Source: Prevotella sp. (GTDB taxonomy: Bacteria; Bacillota; Clostridia; Oscillospirales; Ruminococcaceae). Taken from it: a stretch of 28,910 bases of DNA. Where the stretch lies: assembly GCA_023663025.1 (NCBI GenBank), contig JAMPIC010000025.1, forward strand, positions 1 through 28,910, read 5' to 3'. How positions within the stretch are numbered: the stretch's first letter is position 1; every line of letters begins with the position of its first letter. Made by a program: the position numbers and the translations under genes. Positions 22,536-28,910 of the stretch are shown piece after piece. A model generated the notes under the pieces. The model worked only from the letters and a program-made list of their open reading frames with translations. It was not told the origin of the DNA and searched no databases.

Positions 22536-23417
22536 ATGAAAAGGACTTTGAAACGAACCATCGCGGCGGTGGGAGCAGCGGCTGTATTAATAGGAACGGC
22601 AGTTCCCGCAAGCGCGGCAAATTGCGGCAAAACGGTAAAGACATACTGTCCGTCATACTCGAACAGCTGCGGAAATTACAGCTGTTCGGATATCGGCGGC
22701 TTGCTTAAAAATTATTCTTCCTGCTTCGACATTCTGAAAAAATACGGAATAACCGTCCCGGGCTTCTCGGAAAATCAGAACGGCAACAACAACGCGAATT
22801 CCGCGCAGAGACCCGGCAGCGGCAATTGTTCCGGCGGCAGCTGCACGCAGACCCCCGACAGCAGCGCTTGTCCGGACGGCAGCTGCACGCAGACCCCCGA
22901 TAACGAAGCTTGTCCCGGAGGAAACTGCACCGCGCAAATTCCGGACAGCGATAACTGCCCGAACGGCAGCTGCACCGCTCAAACTCCGGTCAAGCCCGGC
23001 GCAAGCACAAACACAAATACAAACACAAACACAAGCAGCTCTGTTTCCGACTACGAGAAAAAGGTCGCGGAGCTTGTAAACGAGATCCGCAAAGAAAACG
23101 GTCTCTCCGAACTTACGCTCAACACGGAGCTGAGCGCGGTTGCAAGAGCCAAATCCCGGGATATGAAGAACAACAACTATTTCAGTCACACATCGCCTAC
23201 ATACGGAAGTCCTTTCGATATGATGAAAACCTTCGGCATAAGCTACAGGACTGCGGGCGAAAACATCGCCATGGGCTACAGCACCCCCGAAGCGGTAGTC
23301 AGCGCGTGGATGAATTCCGAGGGACACCGCGCGAATATCCTTAACTCATCGTTCAAGGAGATAGGCATGGGATACGTTGCAAGCGGAAACTACTGGACGC
23401 AGATGTTTATCGGATAA
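22536..23417 (+). CDS. Secreted CAP-domain (SCP/PR1, YkwD-like) protein with Cys-rich repeats
   Basis: The 293-residue protein has a clear signal peptide (basic MKRTLKR, hydrophobic core, likely cut after PASA at 28). A cysteine-containing region follows (Cys30 to Cys63), then a low-complexity linker with four C-x4-C repeats at 98/103, 112/117, 126/131 and 141/146, each followed by a TQTPD or TAQxP unit. An Asn-Thr repeat at about 158-166 leads to a CAP domain from about 177, with FSHTSP (His218), GENIA (Glu242) and SEGHRANIL (His264). Bacterial CAP proteins are extracellular and some act on lipids or cell wall; the role here is unknown. AGGAGG precedes the ATG. It stands as a single gene with its own promoter and terminator. 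Confidence 0.93.
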   Translation: MKRTLKRTIAAVGAAAVLIGTAVPASAANCGKTVKTYCPSYSNSCGNYSCSDIGGLLKNYSSCFDILKKYGITVPGFSENQNGNNNANSAQRPGSGNCSGGSCTQTPDSSACPDGSCTQTPDNEACPGGNCTAQIPDSDNCPNGSCTAQTPVKPGASTNTNTNTNTSSSVSDYEKKVAELVNEIRKENGLSELTLNTELSAVARAKSRDMKNNNYFSHTSPTYGSPFDMMKTFGISYRTAGENIAMGYSTPEAVVSAWMNSEGHRANILNSSFKEIGMGYVASGNYWTQMFIG

Positions 23418-23432
23418 TTCTCCGAACAGCCG

Positions 23433-23474
23433 AAAAATCCTCCCGAAGCGCGGCGCGCATGGGAGGATTTTTTT
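23433..23474. terminator. Bidirectional terminator between the CAP gene and the response regulator
   Basis: A perfect 12-bp stem (AAAAATCCTCCC with GGGAGGATTTTT) encloses a GC-rich 16-base loop, followed by T7 on the plus strand and T5 on the minus strand. It serves both convergent genes. Confidence 0.93.
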
Positions 23475-23483
23475 ATGCCGGCG

Positions 23484-24113
23484 TCAGCCCTTCAGCCACC
23501 TTACCGCAAGCTGCGTGCGGTGCTCCAGACCCGTTTTCTCCAGAATTGCGCTGATGTGGTTGCGCACCGTTCCATTGGAAATGTAAAGCTTGTCGGCAAT
23601 TTCCTGATTTGAAAATCCCTCGGCGATAAGCTTCACAACGTCGGTCTCCCGGGGAGACAGCAAATCGAAAATTTCCCTGCCCCCCTTTGCGGCGGGAGAA
23701 ATATCTATCCTGCCGCGGATATATTCCAGAACGTCCCGCTGGAAAACCGTGCCGCCCGCGCTTACCGTTCTTATCGCGCCGACTATCCTTTCGGCGGGAC
23801 TGTTTTTCAGAATATAGCCGTTTATCCCGCTTTTCAGAGCGCGCAGGATAAAGTCCTCCTCGTCGAACGTTGTAAGAAGAAGCGGTGCGCACAGCTTTTC
23901 GGCAAGCATATTTTCGGCAGCCGTTATACCGTCGCACCCCGGCATGCGGATATCCGTCAGCGCCACGTCGGGACGAAGCTCGCGGCACAGTTTCAGAGCC
24001 TCGTTTCCGTCGCCCGCCTCTCCCGCAGTCTCCATATCCTGCTGGGAAGAAATTATCATTTTAAGTCCCTCGCGCACTATCGCGTCGTCGTCGGCTATCA
24101 GAACCCTTATCAT
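23484..24113 (-). CDS. NarL/LuxR-type response regulator
   Basis: This 209-residue regulator has an N-terminal receiver (DDD at 8-10, phospho-acceptor Asp54, switch Thr in LLTTFDE near 78-84, Lys in GYILKNS near 102) and a C-terminal LuxR-type HTH (LSPRETDVVKLIAEGFSNQEIADKLYISNGTVRNHISAILEKTG, about 150-195). It is the likely partner of the adjacent DesK/NarX-type kinase 10 bp upstream and would activate the ABC genes ahead of it. The order kinase-regulator with ABC genes resembles LnrJ-LnrK and LnrLMN of B. subtilis; the signal is unknown. Confidence 0.93.
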   Translation of the reverse strand: MIRVLIADDDAIVREGLKMIISSQQDMETAGEAGDGNEALKLCRELRPDVALTDIRMPGCDGITAAENMLAEKLCAPLLLTTFDEEDFILRALKSGINGYILKNSPAERIVGAIRTVSAGGTVFQRDVLEYIRGRIDISPAAKGGREIFDLLSPRETDVVKLIAEGFSNQEIADKLYISNGTVRNHISAILEKTGLEHRTQLAVRWLKG

Positions 24114-24123
24114 TTTAAGCTCC

Positions 24124-25257
24124 TCACAGTCTGAAAATATTCAGTATTTTGAATCCGCCGGCGTTTTTCGGGAAAACGCAGCTTCCCCCGCAGTCTGCGG
24201 TACGCTCCTCCATCGCTTCAAGACCCATTCCCTTCTTGAAATCCCCGCCGCTCCTTCCGTTGTCGGAAAATTCCGCCTTGATTATCTTGTTGTAAACGAA
24301 AATTTTAAAGGAAAAGCTGTCAGCCTCGGAGTGCTTTACCGTGTTTGTCATAGCCTCGGTAAGATTTTCTTTGAGACATATCCATATCTGAGGAGCGATC
24401 TTCTCCGCGTCGCCTTCAACGGCAAAATCCGTTTTTATCTCATAGGTAACGGAAAATTTTTCAAGAGCCTCGTTTATCTCCGCCATTCCCGCGGCGTGCC
24501 TTGCGGGACGTTCCTCCCGCAGAGCCTCGCGTATGCTGTCCACGCTGCCGCGCAGATTTTCGGCGGCTGTTTCGAGACATCTTTCAGCCTGTTCGGGATC
24601 TGTCCTTATGCTGAGCCTTGCGCCCTCCAGAAGTATTATGCTTCCCGATATGCCGTGTCCCAGCCTGTCGTGGATACGCGCCGAAAATCTTCCCCGCTCT
24701 TCCAGAGCCGCGGATTCGCGTATCGCTTTCGAGTAGGATTTCAGTCCCGCTATCCTGGCGTTCAGCGAAGCAATCGTCTCCCGCTGCTCCACGGATATTT
24801 TCTTGTAATGCTCCAGTTTGCCGACGATAATTCCCGAAAATATTTCCATCGCGGAAACCGTTCCCGCCGCAGCGGCGCAGTACGCCGGCGGCTCAAGTAT
24901 CATCGCCGAGAGAACCGCCGCCGCCGCGAAAATGCCGTAGGAGTATCCGCCCGCGTCAAGCGCGTCCGTCAGCTTGAACAGGAGCGCGGCAAGCACAGGG
25001 AAATACTCCCCCGCGCCGCAGACCATACAGCCGAGTATCCCCGCCGCCGCCATTGCCGCCCGCAGCGCGGACTTTATCCGTCCGTCTTTTTTGCGCATTA
25101 TCTCCTCGGCGAGAAATTCCGCCAGGAACAAACAGCAAAAGGCGAGCACAGCGGCGATGTCAAAACCGTCCGCCGAGTCCGCCGAAGCCGTTATGCGCGC
25201 TGCCGCCGCAGTCAGGGCGGTAAGCTCCGAGACAAGATAAAGTGTGTTTTTATACAT
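24124..25257 (-). CDS. Sensor histidine kinase (HisKA_3 type)
   Basis: This 377-residue kinase has an N-terminal membrane part with about four hydrophobic segments (to about residue 145), a short coiled linker (IIVGKLEHYKKISVEQRETIASLNARIAGLK), the dimerisation and phosphoacceptor motif HDRLGHGISG with His196, and an HATPase domain with N-box AMTNTVKHSEA and G-box NGRSGGDFKKGMGLEAMEER. No large extracellular sensor is visible, so it is an intramembrane-sensing kinase, as in the LnrJ and DesK groups. It starts 2 bp after the permease stop, so it is co-transcribed with the ABC genes. Confidence 0.92.
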   Translation of the reverse strand: MYKNTLYLVSELTALTAAAARITASADSADGFDIAAVLAFCCLFLAEFLAEEIMRKKDGRIKSALRAAMAAAGILGCMVCGAGEYFPVLAALLFKLTDALDAGGYSYGIFAAAAVLSAMILEPPAYCAAAAGTVSAMEIFSGIIVGKLEHYKKISVEQRETIASLNARIAGLKSYSKAIRESAALEERGRFSARIHDRLGHGISGSIILLEGARLSIRTDPEQAERCLETAAENLRGSVDSIREALREERPARHAAGMAEINEALEKFSVTYEIKTDFAVEGDAEKIAPQIWICLKENLTEAMTNTVKHSEADSFSFKIFVYNKIIKAEFSDNGRSGGDFKKGMGLEAMEERTADCGGSCVFPKNAGGFKILNIFRL

Positions 25258-25259
25258 TC

Positions 25260-26423
25260 TCAGTTATTTTTCCTTGTAAATATTATTGCGGAAACAAGAT
25301 AGGACAAAACCGCGAAAAGCGCAAGGATACATATATTCGGCGCCGCGTTGTAACCCGGGTCGCCGGGCATATTTCTTATCATATCCATTACCCAATACTG
25401 GGGCAGGAACTTCGCGATATGTCCCAAGGCTCCCAGACCGTCCGCAATGGGAAACCAAGCGCCGCCGAGCATACAGCCCACGGTCGTGTAGCCTATAACG
25501 ACCGCGACAAGCGTCTGCATGCTTTTCACCAGCAGCGAGACCATGACCGCCGTTCCCACGGAAAAAAGCACAAACAGCTCGTTGACGAGAATAACGGTCC
25601 CCAAAGGAAGCTCCAATTCACCGTTGGTACAGAAAATATACAGTGTGACGGTCAGGCTTGCCGCCGAGCAGCATATCACTCCGAAAAGACCTATTCCCAC
25701 CACATATTCCAAAGGCTTTATGACCGAGCACAGCGTTCTGCTGTAAACACCGGTTTTTCTGTCGGACAGTATAATATTGGAAATGAAGAACAGTATCGCC
25801 ATCAGGAACATCATCATAATGCCCTCTGTTATCGCGAAAGCCTCGTTGGCCGATAAGCCGCCGTTCTTTCCCCCATCCGCTTCCGCGACCGATACGCTGC
25901 CTGCGGATATTCCCGACGAAAGCATTTTCAGGAACGTCTCCTCGTCGCCCTTTGCCGCCGAAGAAAGTATCTCCGCGCCGCGCATATATGAGTCCGCGTA
26001 GCTCTCGATAAATGCCGCGTTTTCGTAATCGTCGAGCGTGGTGATCGTCAGCGGGACAAGCCCGCCCGCCGCCGCGCCGGCGTAAAATCCCTGCGGTACT
26101 TCTATTATAGCAGAAATTTTCTTGTCAATCAACATATCCGCCTGAAAATCATAATTTTTTTCTTCCTCAACGCCTATGCCGAGACAGTCGGTGAAATATT
26201 TTTTCAAATCCTCCGAAAGGGGGCTTTCGTCCAGGTCGACAATGCCCACCTTTACCGCAGGGGCTGTTTCCGTCTCCTCCGCCGAGACGTCCTTCTTCGC
26301 CGACGGCGGGGACGCTATAAGAACAAACATCATTATCAGAACGACCGCCGCAGCCGCCGAAATAGCCGTCATAAGCGAACAGCGCGAGACGGTCTGTCTG
26401 AAAATAAGCCATATATTTTTCAT
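25260..26423 (-). CDS. ABC-2 type permease (second subunit)
   Basis: This 387-residue permease has the ABC-2 layout: one N-terminal helix (about 17-37), a large extracytoplasmic domain of about 150 residues (EETETAPAVKVGIVDLDESPLSEDLKKYF...), then five C-terminal helices, including LVAVVIGYTTVGCMLGGAWFPIADG. It overlaps the preceding permease by 4 bp (ATGA), so translation is coupled. With the other permease and the ATPase it likely forms a heterodimeric exporter for a hydrophobic drug or lipid, as in LnrLMN. The substrate cannot be read from sequence. Confidence 0.88.
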   Translation of the reverse strand: MKNIWLIFRQTVSRCSLMTAISAAAAVVLIMMFVLIASPPSAKKDVSAEETETAPAVKVGIVDLDESPLSEDLKKYFTDCLGIGVEEEKNYDFQADMLIDKKISAIIEVPQGFYAGAAAGGLVPLTITTLDDYENAAFIESYADSYMRGAEILSSAAKGDEETFLKMLSSGISAGSVSVAEADGGKNGGLSANEAFAITEGIMMMFLMAILFFISNIILSDRKTGVYSRTLCSVIKPLEYVVGIGLFGVICCSAASLTVTLYIFCTNGELELPLGTVILVNELFVLFSVGTAVMVSLLVKSMQTLVAVVIGYTTVGCMLGGAWFPIADGLGALGHIAKFLPQYWVMDMIRNMPGDPGYNAAPNICILALFAVLSYLVSAIIFTRKNN

Positions 26424-27520
26424 GCCTTTTTACTCCTAACGCTTACTTTTATCGCTCCGACGCCAACCACAGCCGCAAATATTACCAGTGAAACAACCGT
26501 CGCCGAAACCGCTTTTTCCGTCCTTGAAAAAACCGTCAGGTCGAACGCCGCGCTCTGTATCAGATACGGCGGAAGCTTATCGCTGAGCCCCTCGATGTAA
26601 ATGTTTCTTTGGAACGTTCCCGACAGGAACATCATCGTCCACAGCGCGGGCTGTATAACGGCGGGCGCAGGGATTTTCGGAAAGAACAAATTTAAAAGTA
26701 TCCCCGCTGCAAGAGCTGCAAGAGACACGCTTAAAAACATCGCCGCAAGCAGAACGTTCAAACCGAAGCTTTTGCAGTATTCCGCGCCGAAAAGCAGCGT
26801 GCTCGCCAGCATTACCGACGCTATCTGTATCATCACCATAGGCAGGCTGCCTATGATTTTTCCGAAGTAAATTTTTGTTTTGCTGACCGTCGATATGTTC
26901 AGGCGGCTTATCGTTGAAAGCTCATGCTCGTCTGTATAAGCCGTTGAACCGCTTATGCAGGAACCCATAAACATTATCATCACCGCCATCGTGACAGCGT
27001 AATAGTCCATCATGGAACGGTTCGTGCCGAGATCCTTGTGCTGTACAAAGTTCCCGCCGGAGGTCTTTATTTTCAAAGGAGCCATCGGGTCGACCGCCGC
27101 AGCGGCCATATAGGACGAAGCGGTTTTTCCGTAGCTGTCGAGCATAGCCTTTACGGTGCGGTTCTTTATCCTGTCAGTGCCGTTGTAAATAACCATGTCC
27201 GAACCGTCGAGAACGACCGCAGCCGAATATACCGCACTGTCAAAGCTCTCCGCTTCCTCCGCAGAGACTTTTTCCGCGGAAATAACGTTCTCACCCGCAA
27301 GTCCTTTCAGAAATCCCTCAAACGCCGCAGCCGAAAACACGTCTCCGTTTTCCGTGCTGTAAGCGATATTCAGCTCCCCCACCGCGCTGTCGGAAACGTC
27401 TATTTTTTCGAGGAAAGTTCCCAGCAGGAACACGCATACCGACGGAAAAAATATTGTGAAAAACAAATTCGGACCGCTCCGCACATAGGAACGGAAGGTA
27501 TTTAAAATAATACTGAACAT
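26420..27520 (-). CDS. ABC-2 type permease (first subunit)
   Basis: The 366-residue permease has the same layout as its neighbour: N-terminal helix (about 20-38), extracytoplasmic domain (VGELNIAYSTENGDVFSAAAFEGFLKGL...), then five to six helices from about residue 175 (AVTMAVMIMFMGSCISGSTAYTDEHE). Its position 8 bp after the ATPase gene and its overlap with the second permease identify the pair as a heterodimer. The sequence differs clearly from the second subunit, so this is not a recent duplication. Confidence 0.87.
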   Translation of the reverse strand: MFSIILNTFRSYVRSGPNLFFTIFFPSVCVFLLGTFLEKIDVSDSAVGELNIAYSTENGDVFSAAAFEGFLKGLAGENVISAEKVSAEEAESFDSAVYSAAVVLDGSDMVIYNGTDRIKNRTVKAMLDSYGKTASSYMAAAAVDPMAPLKIKTSGGNFVQHKDLGTNRSMMDYYAVTMAVMIMFMGSCISGSTAYTDEHELSTISRLNISTVSKTKIYFGKIIGSLPMVMIQIASVMLASTLLFGAEYCKSFGLNVLLAAMFLSVSLAALAAGILLNLFFPKIPAPAVIQPALWTMMFLSGTFQRNIYIEGLSDKLPPYLIQSAAFDLTVFSRTEKAVSATVVSLVIFAAVVGVGAIKVSVRSKKA

Positions 27521-27528
27521 ACGTCCTC

Positions 27529-28476
27529 CTATCTCAGCTCTCTGCCGGTAAGAGCGATAAAAACGTCCTCAAGGTTTATGGATTCTGTGGAAAATTCCGA
27601 TACGGGGAGCTCCCGTTTTCTTAAACGCTCCAGTATGAGCGAGAGATCGCGGCACGCGCCGGAGACCTCGATACATATCTCGTTTCCGTCCGCGCGTCCT
27701 CCCTTAACGTCGGGGAGCTTTGTCAGCTCGGAGATAAATCCGTCCCTGTCAAATCCCGCAGGAAACTCCGTAAGTACTTTCAGCGTTTTTACCTCGCTCA
27801 CCAAAGATATCAGCTCCCGCTCCGTTCCGCACGCAACGAAACGCCCGTGGTCGATTATGGCGATCCTGTCGCATATTTCCTCCACCTCGTTCATGTAGTG
27901 GGAGGTGTAGATGACCGTCGCGCCCTTATCCCGCAGGGTTTTTATCGAGCCGAGTATATGCTCTCTGGACTGAGCGTCAACGCCGACGGTAGGCTCGTCC
28001 ATAATGATAAGCTTCGGACTGTGCGCGATACCGCAGGCAATGTTCAGACGTCGCTTCATACCTCCGGACATCTGTTTCGGTTTCATTTTTGCGCGGTCGG
28101 AAAGTCCCACAAATTCAAGAGCCTCCGCAGCCGCATCTTTAAGAGTTTTTCCTTTCAGACCGTAAAGCGACGCGAAAAATTTAACGTTTTCCTCTGCGGA
28201 CAGAAAAGGGTACACCGCAACTTCCTGGGGAACCAATCCTATGATCTGCTTTGCCCTGTCCTTATCCTTAATAATGTCCATTCCGTTCACTGAAACGTTT
28301 CCCTTGCTGAAATCGCTCAGTGAAGATATAACGTTCATGGTTGTGGACTTTCCCGCGCCGTTCGGTCCCAGCAGACCGAAGATCTCGCCTTCGTACACCG
28401 AAAAGCTGAGATTATCCACGGCGCAGACGTCTCCGTAATTTTTCACAAGATTTTTTACGGAAAGAAATTCTTTCAT
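27529..28476 (-). CDS. ABC transporter ATP-binding protein
   Basis: This 315-residue nucleotide-binding protein has Walker A GPNGAGKST at 37-45, a Q-loop near LVPQEVAVYP, the signature MSGGMKRR at 136-143 (Met instead of the usual Leu), Walker B LIIMDEP ending near 162, and an H-loop in YTSHYMNEVEE. A C-terminal extension of about 90 residues is typical of drug and lipid exporter ATPases of the CcmA/LnrL type. AAGGAAG precedes the ATG. It heads a five-gene operon (ATPase, permease, permease, kinase, regulator) with one promoter at about 28560. Confidence 0.94.
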   Translation of the reverse strand: MKEFLSVKNLVKNYGDVCAVDNLSFSVYEGEIFGLLGPNGAGKSTTMNVISSLSDFSKGNVSVNGMDIIKDKDRAKQIIGLVPQEVAVYPFLSAEENVKFFASLYGLKGKTLKDAAAEALEFVGLSDRAKMKPKQMSGGMKRRLNIACGIAHSPKLIIMDEPTVGVDAQSREHILGSIKTLRDKGATVIYTSHYMNEVEEICDRIAIIDHGRFVACGTERELISLVSEVKTLKVLTEFPAGFDRDGFISELTKLPDVKGGRADGNEICIEVSGACRDLSLILERLRKRELPVSEFSTESINLEDVFIALTGRELR

Positions 28477-28490
28477 AGCTGCACTTCCTT

Positions 28491-28509
28491 AATACCGGCA
28501 AAGGGTATT
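28491..28509. promoter_or_regulatory. Inverted repeat in the ABC operon leader
   Basis: AATACC and GGTATT flank a 7-base centre, about 15 bases before the ABC ATPase start and next to its ribosome binding site. It may be a regulator half-site pair or a small mRNA hairpin affecting translation; the position does not settle which. Confidence 0.35.
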
Positions 28510-28554
28510 GAAATCCCTGCCGAACAATAAATTCAAAGCGATTTCGCTTATATA

Positions 28555-28563
28555 ATTATATCA
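28555..28563 (-). promoter_or_regulatory. Extended -10 promoter of the ABC operon
   Basis: On the minus strand TGATATAAT reads as an extended -10 (TGnTATAAT). No good -35 is found at 17 bases, which fits dependence on an activator such as the operon's own response regulator; the link is inference. Confidence 0.55.
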
Positions 28564-28612
28564 CAGCCGCAAATAAGATAAAAGTTACTTTTGATAGATT
28601 TTGGGCATTACA

Positions 28613-28910
28613 TTTGTCATGTACGAAAAGGCGGTCACAGAACAAGTAAGAAACACTGAGCGGCGAAGCCGCGACTAAAAAGTTCGCCAGCCTTTCAAGG
28701 CTGCGAGGTCCACGGGGCAGAGCCCCTGGTCGCCCTCCGCAGAGGGCGAAATTCCCCTCGCGCCCGTAGGGCGCAATTCGCCCCGAAACGGAGCAGGAGG
28801 TGAGAAACGCGACAGCGTTTCGAGGAGGGGCGAACACGACCGCCCCTCCTTTGTCATGCACGAGGCAAAATATATCTCCAAAACGTCCCGGTGGGACGTT
28901 TTGGACGAAG
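28613..28910. repeat. Tandem hairpin array bounded by a direct repeat
   Basis: This 298-base, gene-free stretch holds eight consecutive hairpins: 28660-28672, 28688-28703, 28710-28729, 28731-28748, 28760-28774, 28804-28821, 28823-28850 and 28877-28905. Stems are 5 to 13 bp and mostly perfect. The 14-base sequence TTTGTCATGTACGA at 28613 recurs with one change at 28850, framing seven of the hairpins. Open frames on the minus strand across it are low-complexity products of the repeats, not genes. It may be a dispersed intergenic repeat, a structured RNA or both, and it may continue past the window end. Confidence 0.75.

Noticed and set aside
28556..28881. Minus-strand open frames of 68 and 101 residues in the hairpin array
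   Set aside because: They run through consecutive inverted repeats, show low-complexity Arg/Gly/Pro-rich translations and have no ribosome binding site.

Overview
The window reads as chromosomal DNA of an endospore-forming Clostridia-type Firmicute. It opens with the forespore sigma-factor operon spoIIAA-spoIIAB-sigF, uses strong AAGGAG-type ribosome binding sites and TTGACA/TATAAT-type promoters, and has a roughly balanced, slightly GC-leaning base composition. A Ruminococcaceae/Oscillospirales-like gut or rumen bacterium is my best guess; this is inference from gene families and style, not a database result. No rRNA, tRNA, IS element or CRISPR array was seen.

Layout. Positions 65-1532 (+): spoIIA operon. 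Positions 1792-11038 (-): a long run of housekeeping genes, in transcription order ACT/PheB-like regulator, hom, thrB (threonine branch), a GNAT enzyme, tsaE and tsaB (tRNA t6A), rpiB, upp, glmS, a membrane glycosyltransferase and ppa. A sigma-A promoter precedes the ACT gene and a second sits before rpiB; a terminator follows ppa. Position 11227 (+): a small unrecognised hydrophilic protein. Positions 11549-16972: a TetR regulator facing a five-gene operon (membrane-anchored alpha/beta hydrolase, free-standing condensation-superfamily protein, acyl carrier protein, AMP-dependent acyl ligase, SCP2 lipid-binding protein). Positions 17204-20760 (+): cardiolipin synthase, AI-2E/PerM-family membrane protein, TVP38/TMEM64 membrane protein. 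Positions 20928-21948 (-): azlCD branched-chain amino acid exporter. Positions 22343-23417 (+): a possible 59-codon leader ORF and a secreted Cys-rich CAP-domain protein. Positions 23484-28476 (-): ABC ATPase, two ABC-2 permeases, histidine kinase and response regulator, arranged like the LnrLMN/LnrJK lipid-antibiotic resistance system. Positions 28613-28910: a gene-free tract of tandem hairpins.

The most interesting system is the TetR-controlled cluster at 11.5-17.0 kb. It holds the split parts of a carrier-protein assembly line: an adenylating ligase, a single carrier, and a condensation-type acyltransferase whose HxxxD motif is intact, plus a lipid-binding SCP2 protein and a membrane-anchored hydrolase. 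It has no large NRPS/PKS protein. Two near-identical palindromes, centred 42 bp apart, overlap its promoter and transcription start and are the likely TetR operators. The product is unknown; an acylated small molecule or modified lipid is the simplest inference.

Other points worth attention are the hairpin array bounded by a 14-bp direct repeat, the leader ORF whose stop codon overlaps the CAP gene's ribosome binding site, a 20-nt-arm inverted repeat between convergent genes, and a 14-nt palindrome-containing repeat found at the same offset after two stop codons.
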